Shown: in pieces, positions 25,146-40,100 of the stretch
Layout of the letters: every line of letters begins with the position of its first letter
Numbering within the stretch: position 1 is the first letter of the stretch
Assembly (NCBI RefSeq): GCF_030867145.1
Contig: NC_134419.1
Span: 3,437,501 to 3,501,500, forward strand
Direction: 5' to 3'
DNA: 64,000 nt
Source: Opisthocomus hoazin
Taxonomy: Eukaryota > Chordata > Aves > Opisthocomiformes > Opisthocomidae
Translations under genes and position numbers: made by a program
The notes under the pieces: generated by a model
Databases searched by the model: none
Told to the model about the DNA's origin: nothing
The model's input: only the letters and a program-made list of their open reading frames with translations

Positions 25146-28100
25146 CTGCAACGTAAAAGACACACCAGACAAGACATTAATTGGAAATGAAGAAATACAG
25201 TAAGCAGCAATATTTATCTGATGATAACTGCAAAGAAAAAAATGCATTTTCTGTTTTTATTATCATCATATTAAAATAAAAGCATTGCACAATCTCAACA
25301 TCCCCTTCTCCTGTCGAACCAACATTTACTTCCATTTCTTCTTCAGGAAGCTGCTCCTTTTACGCCGCAGCCTGCACCCTGTTCCCCAGAGATCACCTCT
25401 CCGTGCTGGTTGTTGCAGCGCAGCTGGAGCTCTGCTAGGAAGATAAAAACCTCCACACCACAGTTCGTGGCCATAAGGCTCTCCTCAGGCACAGGTGTGA
25501 ATCCTGAAGCCCCTGAGTGTCTCAGGGAGATGTTTTCATTGTAGAATCAGCAGGTACAATACTCGATGTTTTTATTTAAAAGTTTAGAACACATGCACCA
25601 ATGTAAATAAGCCGACCAAGAGCACACAGCTAAAACCAGACTGACGACAGGAACAGGCTGTGGTAACTAGGGTGCCAAACATCTATGTTTATAAATAAGA
25701 AAACTGAGCTTGTAGAAAGTGGGTGATGGGGAATGGTAAATACTGAAACAGATCAGCAAAATAGCTTTAATAGCAGATAAATATCTGCCAAATACTGAAG
25801 GACATTTCAGCCTTTCAGGCTGTTTTGGACACTTAATTTAATAATTGATTTTTAAAAATTATTTTCTTTTTTGATTTTTTAAAAACTTCTTACCTGCTTT
25901 GAAAAAACAGCACCGTGATGCAGTGACATGCAGAACTACAGTAGCCTAGAGGTATACACTCTGTGGAACTAAAATCACTAAATGTAATTTCACAACAACA
26001 ATTAATCTAAACAAGTAGAAAAACCTAAATAGATCTTCAAACAGTGAGAACTATTTAACAAAAGACGGTCCGGGGCTGAGGAGGGTGTTTAAAAAAAATT
26101 AAAAACCACAGTAAAATCTTTGATTTCTTTGATTTCTACTGTGGTCTGAAATTTTCCACTTTATTTTAATTGCATTTGGCTCTTGTCATGTGAAACCTGG
26201 GTAAAAGAGCAAGGAGATAGAAGAGAGACATGCACACATTAATGAGCAAAAGAAGAGTAACAAGTAAGCATTAGAAAGAAAAAATGTTTGTAAGACATGC
26301 AAACGCTTTGTTTCTTGAGAAGACTGGATAACTGGATGCAAAGCCCCTAGGGCTGAACACAAGCTGGCTTAGGAGGAACAGAAGCCGGTACCCACATGCA
26401 GGCTGTGTGCTGGCCTGCGAGGAGGGCGGGTGGACTCGGGCCAGCTCCTAATTGCAAGTCTGGAACAGAAACTCATCCGAATGCTGCGTCGCAGGGAACG
26501 CGCGGCGACCAACCAACCATCGCACCTTTAAAGACGCTCCCTCCAACTCAGGAGGGAAATACACCTGCAGTTCCACTGCTGTCCCTGAAAGCTCCCTCTC
26601 TGCAGGTACGCGTAACTCCTCTCTCGGTGTGCTGGGAGAGGCGACGAAATACTAATACAGAACGTGAACTGGACAGGCAGACAAACGCCTGAACAAGAGT
26701 CGACTGGAACTTGGTTAAGATCACTGCAAGTACTATCAAGCTACATCTCACTCGGTGATCACAGGCAACGTGAAACTCCAAACAACCTGCAAGTTCTTTA
26801 TTTATCACTGTGATGATTTCTCCAGATAAATTTATTGATAAATATCAGTATTTTTTAGTATTTCAGTGTCAGACAGACTGCCATGGCTGTCACTGCACCA
26901 ATTAATTATTTGTGCTGAACTGCATCCAAGTTCAACACTCAATCAGTCCAGTTCTTCAGAGAACTTTTCATTTTTGGTAAGAACCTGGGCTACAAATGGG
27001 CAAATGCAGTTGTAGCCCAAGTGGATTATTTATCTGCTGTCATGGGTTTTGATAGGGAAACAACTCGCTGCACTAGCAGAAAGACAGGCCTGGTACCAGT
27101 TAAGCAGCAAGGTAAAGTAGCAGCAGAGGCTGCGACCGGGAAAAGGCAGAGCCCCCCAGGCGCTGTGCAAGGCCAGAGCTTCTCGCTGACCTCGAGGAGC
27201 TGCCACACGGCGTTGAGAAGCCAGACAGAAGCTGCTGCGCCTGCGCGGTATCTGTGCTGGAAGCGTAGGAGTGCAGCCAGTCAGTAAACTCATCCTTCTC
27301 AAGGCTGGATGTCTTTCCAGGTCTCCTTAATTTACCAGCTATTTAATTCCAGGTATTATTAAACTACTTGACAACAGCTGCCTAACTAGCAAGTACAGAA
27401 ACAAAGGGTAACTTGAATGGGATTTGGATGGAGCTTCACCAGTCGCTCCATTTGGGCCCTTGATTTCAATGCCCTGATTTCCCCACCACTGAATATATGG
27501 CCCGTAAGGTTTATCCTCAAGTAATAACAGCTAAATCTTTTCTCCCACCTCTTACTGCCCACAAAAGCAGCAAGAACCTGAATTTTTCAGTCTAGCCTAC
27601 GCAGAGCACACTGAGGGTATACCGTGCTTTATAGTTCAAGAGTTATCGCGGTCAAATTGCAAACAAATGGAAAAATAATGGAAAAGCAGGAAAAAATAAA
27701 GGAGGTGAAGGAAGGATTGAAAGATCACAGAATGTTTCTCACATTGTATTTGTATCCAAACTTTCCTCTATTTTCAAACTTACTGTGCCTGAAATACATT
27801 TTTATGAAATAATGTCACTAGTATTAAAGAACTTCTATCTAAAATACCACGATAATAGCTCCAAGACTTCGATTAGCCAGGAGTATTTTCACAACATACG
27901 TTCAGAAAACAAAACGTACTTAATCCCAAACTTGAAAGGAAAGAAAAAAAGAAGGAAAAAAGAAAGAGAACTTCCAGTGCAACCAATTTTGTAATTTAAT
28001 TTTTTTACCATGCACTGACATTCTTTCTCCTACATGACAAAACAGCAAAACATAGGCGAACAGAAACTTCACCATTTAAACTTTCCATATATCGGTCACT

Positions 28101-31100
28101 TAGGAACTTCTAACTGTTTAAATCTATTTTCTACCTCTCTGTGTAACAATCACAGAAACAACTTCAGCATCAATCAACATCTACTGAAGATTATGTACAG
28201 TGTTGAGTTAAAAATGCTTTTTTTGCTACAATACTAATGCCAGTTAAGAGGACATTCAAAATGCTGTACAAACACAAATTCTTTGTGCTGTTGTGATAAC
28301 TGCTGTGGTTAGAATACTAATATTGTGACCATCTTCTGCTGCCGCCGCTGCGTTCTTTCATAGACTATTTTTTAAAACCACTGAACACAGTTATCTGCTA
28401 CCACAGCTAATATAACATATTAATAATGCTGTATTTCATACACTCACACACTCTAATAACCAAGGGAAAAAAAGTGAATTACATCTGGACCTCAGTGAAC
28501 CCGAACCAGTGTTTTTCAAGTGGAAGGACATGATCAGACAGACGTGCTGGGTGATACCTGCTCCGCAGACTTCAAAACATTGTCACCAAATCATAAACAC
28601 GCTGCCTTACATTGAAACGCCATCAGAAAGAGCACTTACGCTAACGAGAGAGAATACACAATTTTGGCTTGATCAAATACTTCCATTTAAAAAAAACTCC
28701 CTCCCGAGGGATTGATGCCTTTTCAAAATTCCTCCCCGGGCAGGGGGCGATCCCTGCGGCTGCCAGGGCTGGCTGCAGAAATATTCCCATTTCACGAGTG
28801 CCACCTCGTGGGCCCTGTCCCGATTCCATCAGTCTGCGCCGCCAGAGACGCCTCTCGCAATGCAACCCAGGTTTTACGCATTGGTAACATCGGACGAAAT
28901 GAAACACAACCTAGATTTCTCACGATTATAAATGCAGCAATAAATATGAAGAACAGAACTACGTCCACTTAGAGGAGTGAAGCTGATTCTGCCCCCTTAC
29001 CCATACACAGTACAGAGACGCCGTTCTGGCCGAGGAATCGCTGTGGTGACTTCCACACCTACCTTCGTTATTTCTTCAGAAGCCTTCTCAAAGTCCTGCA
29101 CAGTTCTGCAGTAAAATCCTATTGTGCAGCTCGGATCCATTTTTTTGAATGACATCTTTTTGGGAGAAGGACAGTGGAATGACTGCAAGATTCAAGATCA
29201 AAAAACATGAAATACATGGTTAAGGTTGAGAATGTTACAGACCAATGCATTTACTTTTTTCCCCACCAACAGCTTTAACATACAATCCCATGCACCACCT
29301 GAATGAAAACCCAGCACACACTTCTGAAGTCATTTCTTCTACCCCTCCCAAACATTCAAGTAATTTCACTCCACACAGGTATGAAACCTCCCGCTGTTTA
29401 TGCTGCATTCACCAAACTCGCACACAACACCACGTTAGTTTGAAACCTGCCAGAGGTCTGCCGCTCCGAGCAGCCCTTTATGAATATTCCCAAGGCAGAG
29501 GAGGCGAATGCTCTTCTGCAAATTGAATTTGTAACAGCTTTTGCACTATCTCACAATTACTGCTTTACTACCACCGCCCATTGCCCCTTTCCCTCCCCCA
29601 ACCTCTATAAAAGAGACATAATGGAATAAACCAACCTCATGTATTTTCCTTTAGTAAATGAAACGGCTTAAAAACCCCACAAAAACCACAAAAGCAAAAC
29701 CATATCGCAAAAGTCCACAAGCAGGAAAAAACCCAGTCAACATGCCCTGCCTTATAAATGCTTTTTTCCTAATGTGAAGTCTCTTTTCATGACAGATGAT
29801 GCTCTGACAGTGCTGTGAACTGCTACTATCAGCAGCCATGCTATAAGAAAAAACAAACACACACATAAAACCCTTCCTCGCACTCCTCGTTCGCAGTTTG
29901 AGAGAAAAGGTAAGCACATGCTATTTACCCTGATTATGTGTTCATTTGTGACAGGAACTGTAGTTTTGGTGAAGCTCACGGTCTAATAACTGGAATGATC
30001 TGGTCACCACGGACTGCCTCTCAAAGGCATGCCTCTTTATTCTGCCTCTAACACGCAGGACCACCCCGTCATCCTACCTCTATTAAATCCCTAGCAATCC
30101 TGCTACAGCTGCTCAGCAACAAATGCTAACGCACCACGTCTGCACCACACTGCGACGGAGACACCACTGTACTAAAATGCAGATTTTGTGTTTCACGGGC
30201 TTCCCCCCGTGATCCGTATTCTCCCATGAACAGCCTGTGCTGTTTCCTTCACATTTACACGTAAGCTGTGCAGAGCTCCCAGCTCCCCCAGCACCGCGCT
30301 GCTCAGCACAGGGCCAGGACAGCTCTACCAACACCACAGTAATGCCAGGACCGAGCAGCACGGGAGATCTCTTACCACCACCACTGCGATCCCCTCGAAG
30401 GATAACTCGCGGCTGTTACAATCTCATTTGACTAAAGCAGCAGCAACCCTTGACAGATAACATCAAGCAGTCTGTATACCAGAAACCCAATTTATCCTTT
30501 TTAAATTTTTTTTTTTTTTGCCAGTCAGAAAAGTCAATCTACAGAAGACGACAGCGCTAGTTCCCTCAGCCGAGCGTATCTGTCCGTGTAACGGTTTTAC
30601 CTGCTGAAGTATATTGCTCTGTACTTGTGACTACAAACCTCAGAGAGGTATTTCTGTTACACCTCTGCTAAAAAATACAAGCAAAGATGAGAAGTACTAT
30701 TTCTACAAGACTGATTTAAGTCACTGTTTTTTCTTCTAATTCTGTTCAAATTTTATATGCAGAAACTGTATCTTGCGTATTCATTCCTGAGTCGTCAAAC
30801 ACATAAATCGAACCCTGCCTTACATGCGACGTTTCAGCAACAACACGGTACCTCCGGTTGTGCCGGAGGCGCAGGGCAGTAGTCTCACTGCTGCACAAGC
30901 CGCTGTACAACAAAGAGAAGCGGGCAGGCTTTTTGTTTTTTTCCCCACTCCGCCAAACAAATGGATTCTGGAAGCCAATAGAGAGTGGATTGATTTCCAA
31001 CTTATTCTGGACAATTTGTCAATTTTGAAAATACTCCCTACAGATAAATCTAACAAGCAACTATCCACACTAAGAAAGCAATTTCTGTTTACTTTTGACA

Positions 31101-34100
31101 TTTCTGGACAAAGACATAATACTATTAAATGCACTAAGCATTAAATTGCAATATATTTTCCGTCTGCAGAAAAGCATTAGGATGCGATCAAGCCAAGCTG
31201 CCAGCTCGTGTACCTTCAAAACACATTTTAAAACCTTCTTATTATTTGGAAATTCATATTAATGCCAGTCTGCAGCACAATCTGGAAGATTAGTCATGGG
31301 AACAGAAACCAAGCAGATGTGTATTTTTTGTAGCTTGGCCACCGAGCTACGGTGTGACCTTAAGGAAGTCACTTCAGCTTTGCTTCTTTGTGCTCTTCCC
31401 ATCTTTTGTCTGGCGTACCCAATTAAACTGTAAAATCTTCAGCGAAGGCACTGCATTTTACTACAGTTATTAGCATAAAGGGGCAGAGATCTTGGTTATA
31501 ATCTCTGGCTGCTGCCACAGTACAAACAGGTAGCGCTGGGACTCGCCAACTCTTCTTCCAAATATCTCAACAGGGCAAACCGAAAGGCATCTCTAAAAAT
31601 AATGCAAGTTTCTGTTCAGGATATTTTCTAATACATTTTGCTGCTATGTTCCTTTTTTAATTAAGAACCTTCTTGTTTTCTAGAGACTCCTATACCTTTA
31701 AATTATATGTCATGCAAATTAAAGCATCTTGTTAAGCATAAATACTGAAAAATATGTAGTGTTTGCTTTAAGCTCGCCCTAGTATTTGACATGAGCCCTG
31801 CGTAAGTCCTTTGATATATATATGTAAGTACATTCCCAAAATACTATTTGATGGTATTTTGATTAAGGTATTGTGATCAACTTCAGCATATGTTAACAGA
31901 TCTCCCTTTTCAAGATAACAATGGACAGGACCATTGCAGTTCACGCCACTGCTCTCAGTTTACATTAACTCTTGGCTGCTGAACAAAACAGAAGCCCTGA
32001 AGACGCACAACTTCATTACACACCATGTGAATTACATTTCAAGTGTAAACAGTCAATTTAAGATCACCTACTCAATTCCACAGGTGTGAGTTTAAGAGCT
32101 GTGTATGACTCACTTCCACTGTTCACAGGACTTTACTGCAAACCCTTAAGAATTCTACATTAAGGAGCTAGTATTTTAGAGGTGGTAGAGATAAATCTAT
32201 ATTCCTCTTCCTTATTTAAATGCAATATGTTGTTTCTGAAGCTGTGTTTCCACATTTAGAAGTACTTCACAGAACACACTGGCCTGTGGAACCACTACTA
32301 ATAACCAACTCTGTTCTAGAGCAGTTGATGCCGCCCTAAGCCATGGATGCACCCAGAGAGTGTTTCTACACTGCCTGAAGAGTTGCTCTGAGGAGACTGG
32401 GAGCTCCTGTGGAAGTTGGACGCAAGATTGAGGAGAGCTTGTATGGATGGCACCGAGTACTTCTACTGTGAGTACTGTGGCTATCGAACACTTACTTCTG
32501 CAACAGATAATGCTTTCCCACGGTACTTGTAAATTGAGTTCTTTAATAATCTCCTTTAGCTCTATCTATTTTCAAGGCAACTTATTCGGCAAGAGGTTAA
32601 AGAAAAGGGAAAACACTACTTAAAAAAAACAAACAAACCAAAAACCAAAAAACTCAAGCATGATTTTTAAGACCTAGACATAATCTGACAAGATGGGTTC
32701 ACTACATGTAGATGAACGCAGCACCTCACTTTCAGACCTGGCAGTTTCTTGGAAACTACTATTCCATAAAAACAACTTGATTAAAAATAATAATAAAACT
32801 CGTTAAAAGAAACAGTTCAGAAGTCTTGAGTAAAATTCACCTAGTCAACCAAAAACCTCAACAATAAGCCTCAAAAATTTCCACTTGTCTGAAGCTAAAG
32901 AAGTGACCAAAGTTGTTAGGAGAAAAAGTCACATTTAAAATTATAATCACCTACTCCAGTACAGAAATATTATGGATTCCTGGATAAAGAAGCAGCAGGT
33001 AAACCTACAGGAAACTCTGGTTCCAAAGTGACAACAGGCTCCTCCTATTGACTACTACTGTAATTCTCTCCATGATGCTGACTGCAATTTGAATTTAAAA
33101 TACAAAAAAAAAAAAGACCAAAAAGACACACTAACAAAACCAAATCCACACAACAAAACCAAATCCAAACAACTCAGGTTTAAGATGTCCAAATATTGTC
33201 TATTTTCTTTGATGGAAAATTACTTAAATAAAGTGATCATCTGTTTTTGAGGTTTTCTAATCATTAAAAAGAAACAGATGAAGATTAATGAAGTAAAAAT
33301 GAAAACCCCACATTGAGCTTTTAACCTCTGGTCATTTTTGTTGATCATAGGCCTACAAAGAAGGGCAGAACTTTGATAAGTAACACGTAACTGTACAACC
33401 ATAAAGATGCAGCTAGCTAGAACATCTCTAAATAATTAGTTTTGATTCATATGGGAAGAAAACAGTGCCAGGTCTATATCCATACTACCTCAAGAGGGAA
33501 ATCCTTTATGCTGACATCTACAAAAGATTGGCAGTAATGAGGATCCATGTAAATCAAACTGTCATCTACAAGGACAAAACAGAAGACAAGTAATTCAAAA
33601 AACACCTTATTATTACACTGCTTACAATCCAATTTCTATGCAGAACAGCTGAAAAAAAAGCCAGCAAGTAACTGCTTGCCAGGCTGATATTCATTGACTG
33701 AAGCATGGGTTTTTGCAGGACAGATTAACTTCTGCATAATCAAATATGCTTGTATAAGCAGAATTTTTATAAAGTGATGAGACTGTCATTTAATTTTTGG
33801 TGATAAAATTACTTTTACAAACACACAATTATATTCTGGAGTTTGCGTATGAAAAATGCATTGTGCTAGTTCATCCTGACAGGAAGAATATATTGCTTGT
33901 CATTTAAGCATCAACTAACACCACTTAAACTAGTAAAAAGCAAATACGTAAATAAGAACTGCCAGATAGGAACAGCAAACGCTCCTGAAGTTTGGCGAAA
34001 CAGATAAATTATGCCTTGTTTATGCAACAACGGAAATTAAATGTACATTTTACAGAATCCAATTACTATATGGGGTAAATGACAAATGACTGGACTTTGG

Positions 34101-37100
34101 TAGATATGATGAATTAATAAGGTACTCATTTTGCTATTTTAATCATGCTATTTCCCACTGGTTCAATATTAACTTCCTAACTGTTAAAGAAAAATATGGA
34201 AGAGACATAACATATTGGAACACTAACCTTGAAATCCAGCAAAGTAATATGACTGCTTGGGTTTGCCACCAATAATACCAACACAGTACTCCAGGCTTAG
34301 AATTCCCTACAACAAGAACATTAAATAATTAGGATAGTGTTAAACAGAGTAAGTATTAAACGGAATGAAAATATTTGCTCTTTTTTTACTGTTTTTAGGC
34401 AAACAGCTTTTTAAACTTTTTTTTTAAAGACTGACTTAATGACTTTCTGGGGCTTGACTCACTGTTTAGAAGCTTACAACTGACCAAAGCGAAAAGATAC
34501 CAGCAGATACTCCACAGAAAGTCCTCCCTTTTCATGAGATGCCCACACATTGAACTGGCAGTATCATTTCCCAGGAGGAGACAAAACGTAATGTTGTACA
34601 AGTTGAGCACAGGTTGCTTAGCCAAAAGGTATCTGGGTTACAGAGTTCATACACATTTACATTTGGTGGCCCTGGGGGCTCTCTTTGCATCCAAGTGTAC
34701 ATGTCTGTCTAGACTACGAACTTTTACATCACAGGGAGAAATGCCAGCTGAAGCAAGAGTAATGACAAGATACAGCTCTAAAACAGCAGCCCAAAATATG
34801 GGAGGAGAGAGCGACACACGACAGACCAGCCCCATAAATCTTACTGGCTGTTGACTGTGAGGGTAGAGGAACCATAACCATCAGCACCTTGAGAAAGAGA
34901 CACTACAAATGCACCTAATGGGACTTAAAGAGGGACACGGGGTGAAATACAGGAATCCTTTCAGTCTGGAGGTGTAACGAAAGAAATGCACTCCTCCACC
35001 CACAGCAAAGCTCGGGGCCACTAAGGACAGAAGGAGCTGGGGTATCAGCCGTGGGCTACAGTCACACCAGTGCTGCCGCCGTACTTCTGTCCATCCAGGC
35101 TGAAAAGAGTTGGGCTCTGTCACCCATGTGTCTGTGCTAGCACACAAACCTAGCAGACCAACCACTACACAACACCATGTTGATTTTATGGCTATACCTT
35201 CTGCTGCTGCGGAGAAGGATTTACCCGTGTGCATGCTGTTTTGTCCAGGTAAGAACAGCAGTTTCACTGACTGCAGTTCCTCTGTCACCCACCATCTCTG
35301 GATGCAGTCACAGACAAAGGACACCAAAGAACTCACCCCTGGTCGTTTCTTTCTTAAAAGCAGCACCTAGCCAAGAAATGGAAGAAGGCACAGAGGATTT
35401 GCCTCCCTCTCCCTTCAACATATTTCTACTCTTCTGGCTTTCATGAGGTTTTGTTTCTTACCGGAGCTCATTAGGATTTTTGTGAACGTTCAGTCTTGGC
35501 TGAACGCAGTTCTCCATTAGTTATCCCACCAACTCCAGTGGGAGCTGAATTTTGCCAACACTAAGCACTTTGGAAAGCTGAGCCCAACTGTTCTAATGCA
35601 ACTGAAGCCCAAGACCATTAAATACTCTGAAAACTGAACAGCCTTTAAATGTCCGTAAATCACAGTGGTTTTCTTGTGGCACTAGACAAGTGTTGGGTCC
35701 AAAAACTTGGACGCTGGCCCAAACCAGGACAGCAATCCAGAAGACTATCAGTTGAGCTAAAGTGAAATCTCCATTAGCTGGCAGTCATATCTATATCCTC
35801 TCCTCCAAGAGATAAACCAGTGAAGTATAACCGTTACATTATCATTGTATAAGTAGGGAAAATTTCTCTCAACAAAATGACTGATATTTCATCTACTGGT
35901 AAGACCAAAGCTTCTCAAGATAAAATTTTCTCTGCATAGACAATGATGAAGTAACGTAACCTGCTGTACTCCTCACCCGAGATGCTAAGAAAGTCAATGT
36001 CAGTATGGTTTATACAGGCTAACAGAAAGTGCTGCTCATTTAAAATATGAATGAGGTGGCTTTTTTTAGAAAATGCTCCTCGATGGCTGAGCAGTACAGA
36101 ACATTTACGAAGATCAAAGGCGAAGGTTGAAACAGCTAAGTAGGACACATCCTCTGCCGGTGAAACAGAAAGGGAGCAAAGCTACTCAGATTAATGAATA
36201 ACTTTCATCTATGGGAATTTTCTTGTAAAAGTGAATTATAAAAAATTTATCAATTTTCATCCATAAATATAAAATCCTTTGTAAAAATTACCTCTTGTAC
36301 TACATTCTAAAATCTGCATTTTTAACTTAAATCCAGACCCCAAAAAATGTAGTCACTTCTTGTGAACAGTCAAGCCAGAGACTGGAGTGACTAATACAGG
36401 CAATTGAAAGCCCTCTTATCACGGTCTCCATCCTAACAGACTGCAAAAGGCAGCACCGGCCTTGGTAAATGAGCAGCAGAAATCACCCTGGTAAAGGCAG
36501 TTGTACAAGGCAAGCGTAGATAACGCGCCTGTGCTGTGAAGCCCGGTGCCACGCAAACATATTTTACTCTGGCAAAAGTGTGTTTTTGAGAGCTAAATTG
36601 AGAAAGCCTCTGAAGGGTAAAACTAGCCATAGATATCCGTCAAGAATAAAAGCCGATATTAAAGGACTGGAGTCACTTTTCTTTCGCTGAGAAAGCCTTA
36701 TGAAAGTTGCAGAGGCAACTGTTTGTCAGCTTACAAACGAAGGCTCTGTGTGTGCTACTGGACACGACTGATTCAAAGGCTTTTTTGCAGTTAACACAGA
36801 AAGTAAAGTAAGGTTGCTGCAGATCACCTCTGCGACCACAGGCTTATCTTAGCTGTGTCAGAATTAATCAGAACAGAGCTAACACTTTCCAAGACCAAGC
36901 GTCTGAAGATACAGGGAAAGGAATCAGGAAAGAAAAACAATTTATTAGTTCATCACTTAAATAAAAGGCTTCATCACTCTGCCTCCCCACGCCATTAACA
37001 AACGTGTTTCCTAAAATTTTACAGACACAACACAGCCACAAAAGAAATGACATGACAGACTCTCCGGTTTTGTACATGCTACCAAATTGTGGTATTTTAA

Positions 37101-40100
37101 TAATTAAACCAAGAATTTAAAGTCAGATAAACAGCAGCATGGTAAACAATAAAGCAGCAGGGCTAAGAGACGAATCTCTCCCCTAAGAGAAGTACTCTAG
37201 AGGTAGGATTACAGTATCTTTTCAGGTGGTAGCACCACGAGCAGAACCTCAGCTGGAAGAAAAAAAAACCCAAAAGGACAGCATAGACCTTTCTCCCTTT
37301 TGCTTTATCCTCGAGTTTTACTTTTTTCCATTTTGTTTTATTTGTGGTAACTGCTTGCTATTCCTGCATCACCGTCCTTCAAAACATTTATCCTTATGTC
37401 CAGATAGTGAAAAGATACTTGAAGTAGTGACTAACGATATCAAAATATTCTAAATTCTCTCTTAAGTGGAAGAAAAAGACAAAAGAAAATGGGAAGAACA
37501 GACAAGCAACAACCTCAAATCATGTGACATCTAAGAAAATAACAGAGTAAGGAATTTTGTATATTTATATTTTAAAATGCTGACTGATAGTTAATACAGC
37601 ACAACTCTAACAGCATATGTAACTGAATTACCACTTGTAATTTGAGCCACTGCATTAATGTCTTCTCAGGTAGCTACTTTAGGAGTAGGACACTTATCGC
37701 TGCTTTACCAAGGGACATCATGTGCTCTGCAATTATGTCTGATCTTGTAATAGGGAAATTTAAAATCTGTAAAGTCAAACTTTACAACCTCCAACTGTAA
37801 AATCACCACCACACATTTAATAGGTAGAAGATTGCCATCATGAAGTCGCTTTTCATATCACCTAGTGCTACTATTTGAAAAATGATTGAACTCTCATTTC
37901 ATACCTTTACAAACTCTAAGTAGTCCATGTTTGTTCTCTCTCCACCGAGTCTCACAGGAACTAATATAATTACAGCTTTTGTGTCTGCTTTTCCAGAGTC
38001 CATGAAAGAACACTGTCTGTCAATAACATCTGAACTGTAGACTGAAAGGAGACACACGGAAATATTCAGATTTTAAATATAGCCGCTAGCTTTTACAAAG
38101 ACACACCTACAACATGCCAGCACTTGGTCTGTCAGACTAAAACTACAGTCCTTCAAAATATTACTGTCCTCCTGAAACAGAACTCGAGTGACTGATGAAA
38201 AACAGTGTTACGCCTCCTTATTTTCGGCAATATTCTGCAGAACGGTAATGTGCTGCTGCTGACATAAGGTACAGCCTCAGAAAAATGCAGAAGGGGTAGG
38301 TTAGGAGAAAACCAGTAAATATTTATTTACTGTCATATAAACGTCTTCTAAAAGGAGTAATTTAAAACTTGAAAGCCTACAACTAACAGAAACATCTACA
38401 TGTTAAAGGAAAAAAAGACAGTAATTGATTTTAATAAATACTCAAGTTCGGTCTGAAGTTATCACATCAGTGTCACTGAAAATGACAAAAAAATCTTGAT
38501 GTAGTATTATCACTTATTCTCCCAACTAAGAGAGGCGCAAAAAATCATCACCATAACAAAGAAGCGAAAAATTAATAGAATTTTTTAAATTTCCACTGTC
38601 ACTGTAAGGCAGGTGAAACTGGTTTGCAGCGTATGATTAAACAGTATCTCTTTAAAACCAGTTTGACTGATTAGCCAGGGATGTCGGTCTCATCTGCTCT
38701 ATCCCAAGATCAGTTATGACATAACTAAAATTTTTGCCAGCTGAACATGGCTACTGAAGTAACACATTGTGCTTAGATTTGAAAGACTATAGTCATCAGC
38801 GTGAAGTTTCACCACACGTTTAGTTTATCTTGTCATCATTTTCTGCTCCTGAACATCCAGAGCTCTAAGCTCCTCTGTCTGTTACTGATTATTTAAAATG
38901 TCACGTTGGAGCAGAGGAAAGGTTACCACTGACTCTGCTTCCCTCTCCTGACTGGCGCAGTGTTTTTTTTCCCTTCTAGAAAAATGGGTAAAAGAGAATC
39001 CTGTGATGCAAAAGAAGTAGTTTTCAGTTGTTTGGTTGTTTTGGGGGGGTATTTTTAATAAGATATGGAAGTTCATACTAGCTTATTGCTAAAACAACAT
39101 TGAAGTGATTATTAACTGATTTAAATACAAAATAAAAAGTTACAACAGTTAGACTGTAAGAAAAAGTGATCTTGCTCTATTTGGAATTCCACTGTTAGAC
39201 ACCAAACAAGCAATGTGCGAGGCTTTCCAGCTGGGGTGTCTGATTCTCAAAGAGAACAAACATCTGTGTATCTCAAGCACCCCTTTCTCTCCATAATCTC
39301 AGTTTTGTGGATCCACTTTTATTTTTTCCTTTAGAGCTCTATTGTTAAGTGCTTACTGAAAGGCATTAAAAGCATCTGAAATATTTGCAAAAAATCTACA
39401 TAATCACAACATTTACCTGTACAATCCTGAGCAACATAGACTGTTACTCCTTGTAGCTCAGGGTCTCTTGCTTCTTCAACAGCTTTTCTAAGTACAAACA
39501 CAAAACTATTTAACTCATCTCTGATTTTAAAGAAATTAACAGTAAATAAACGTAAGTTATTTGATTTTTAGAAACAGGTCGGTTTTAATTGTTTATTGTT
39601 GAGGGTTTTTTGGGTTTGGGTTTTTTTGGTTTTAGTTTGGTTGGTTGGTTTGGTTTTGTTTTTTTAATTCAAGACATCTTCCATTCCTAGTAAATACAGA
39701 TGGGGGGTGGAGTGGGTGGGTTGGTTGGTTTTAAGCACTGGATACCAAGAACCAGTGTATATGGCTACGTGTTCTTCCCAAGCAAAGATGACAATGTCTG
39801 GCTATTTAGAAGAAACAATGAAAACCACGAAAAAAAGCCCAGAGAAACACATTAACTTACAATGAAATTCACATTCACTACCTAATTTCCTTCTAACAAT
39901 TTTCTGTCACATATATTGGGATAATAAAGGCTAAATTTGCTGACAAAAATTTTATTTTCAATTCGACAGGTCTCTTTAGTTGACCTCAGTTCATATAACG
40001 AGCCACCACTTAGCACCTCATGTCTATGGAAATAAAGGCTAGCATGTAAAATGCCGTAAGGTTTCACCAAAACTTCCACAATGATAATTGCAATATTAAG

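Noticed and set aside
26105-26145. Small hairpin in an ATG4C intron
   Set aside because: A nine-base stem with a low-complexity loop is expected by chance in a window this size.
34881-35366. 161-codon minus-strand frame inside an ATG4C intron
   Set aside because: No recognised family and no splice sites supporting an exon; part of it overlaps plus-strand frames.
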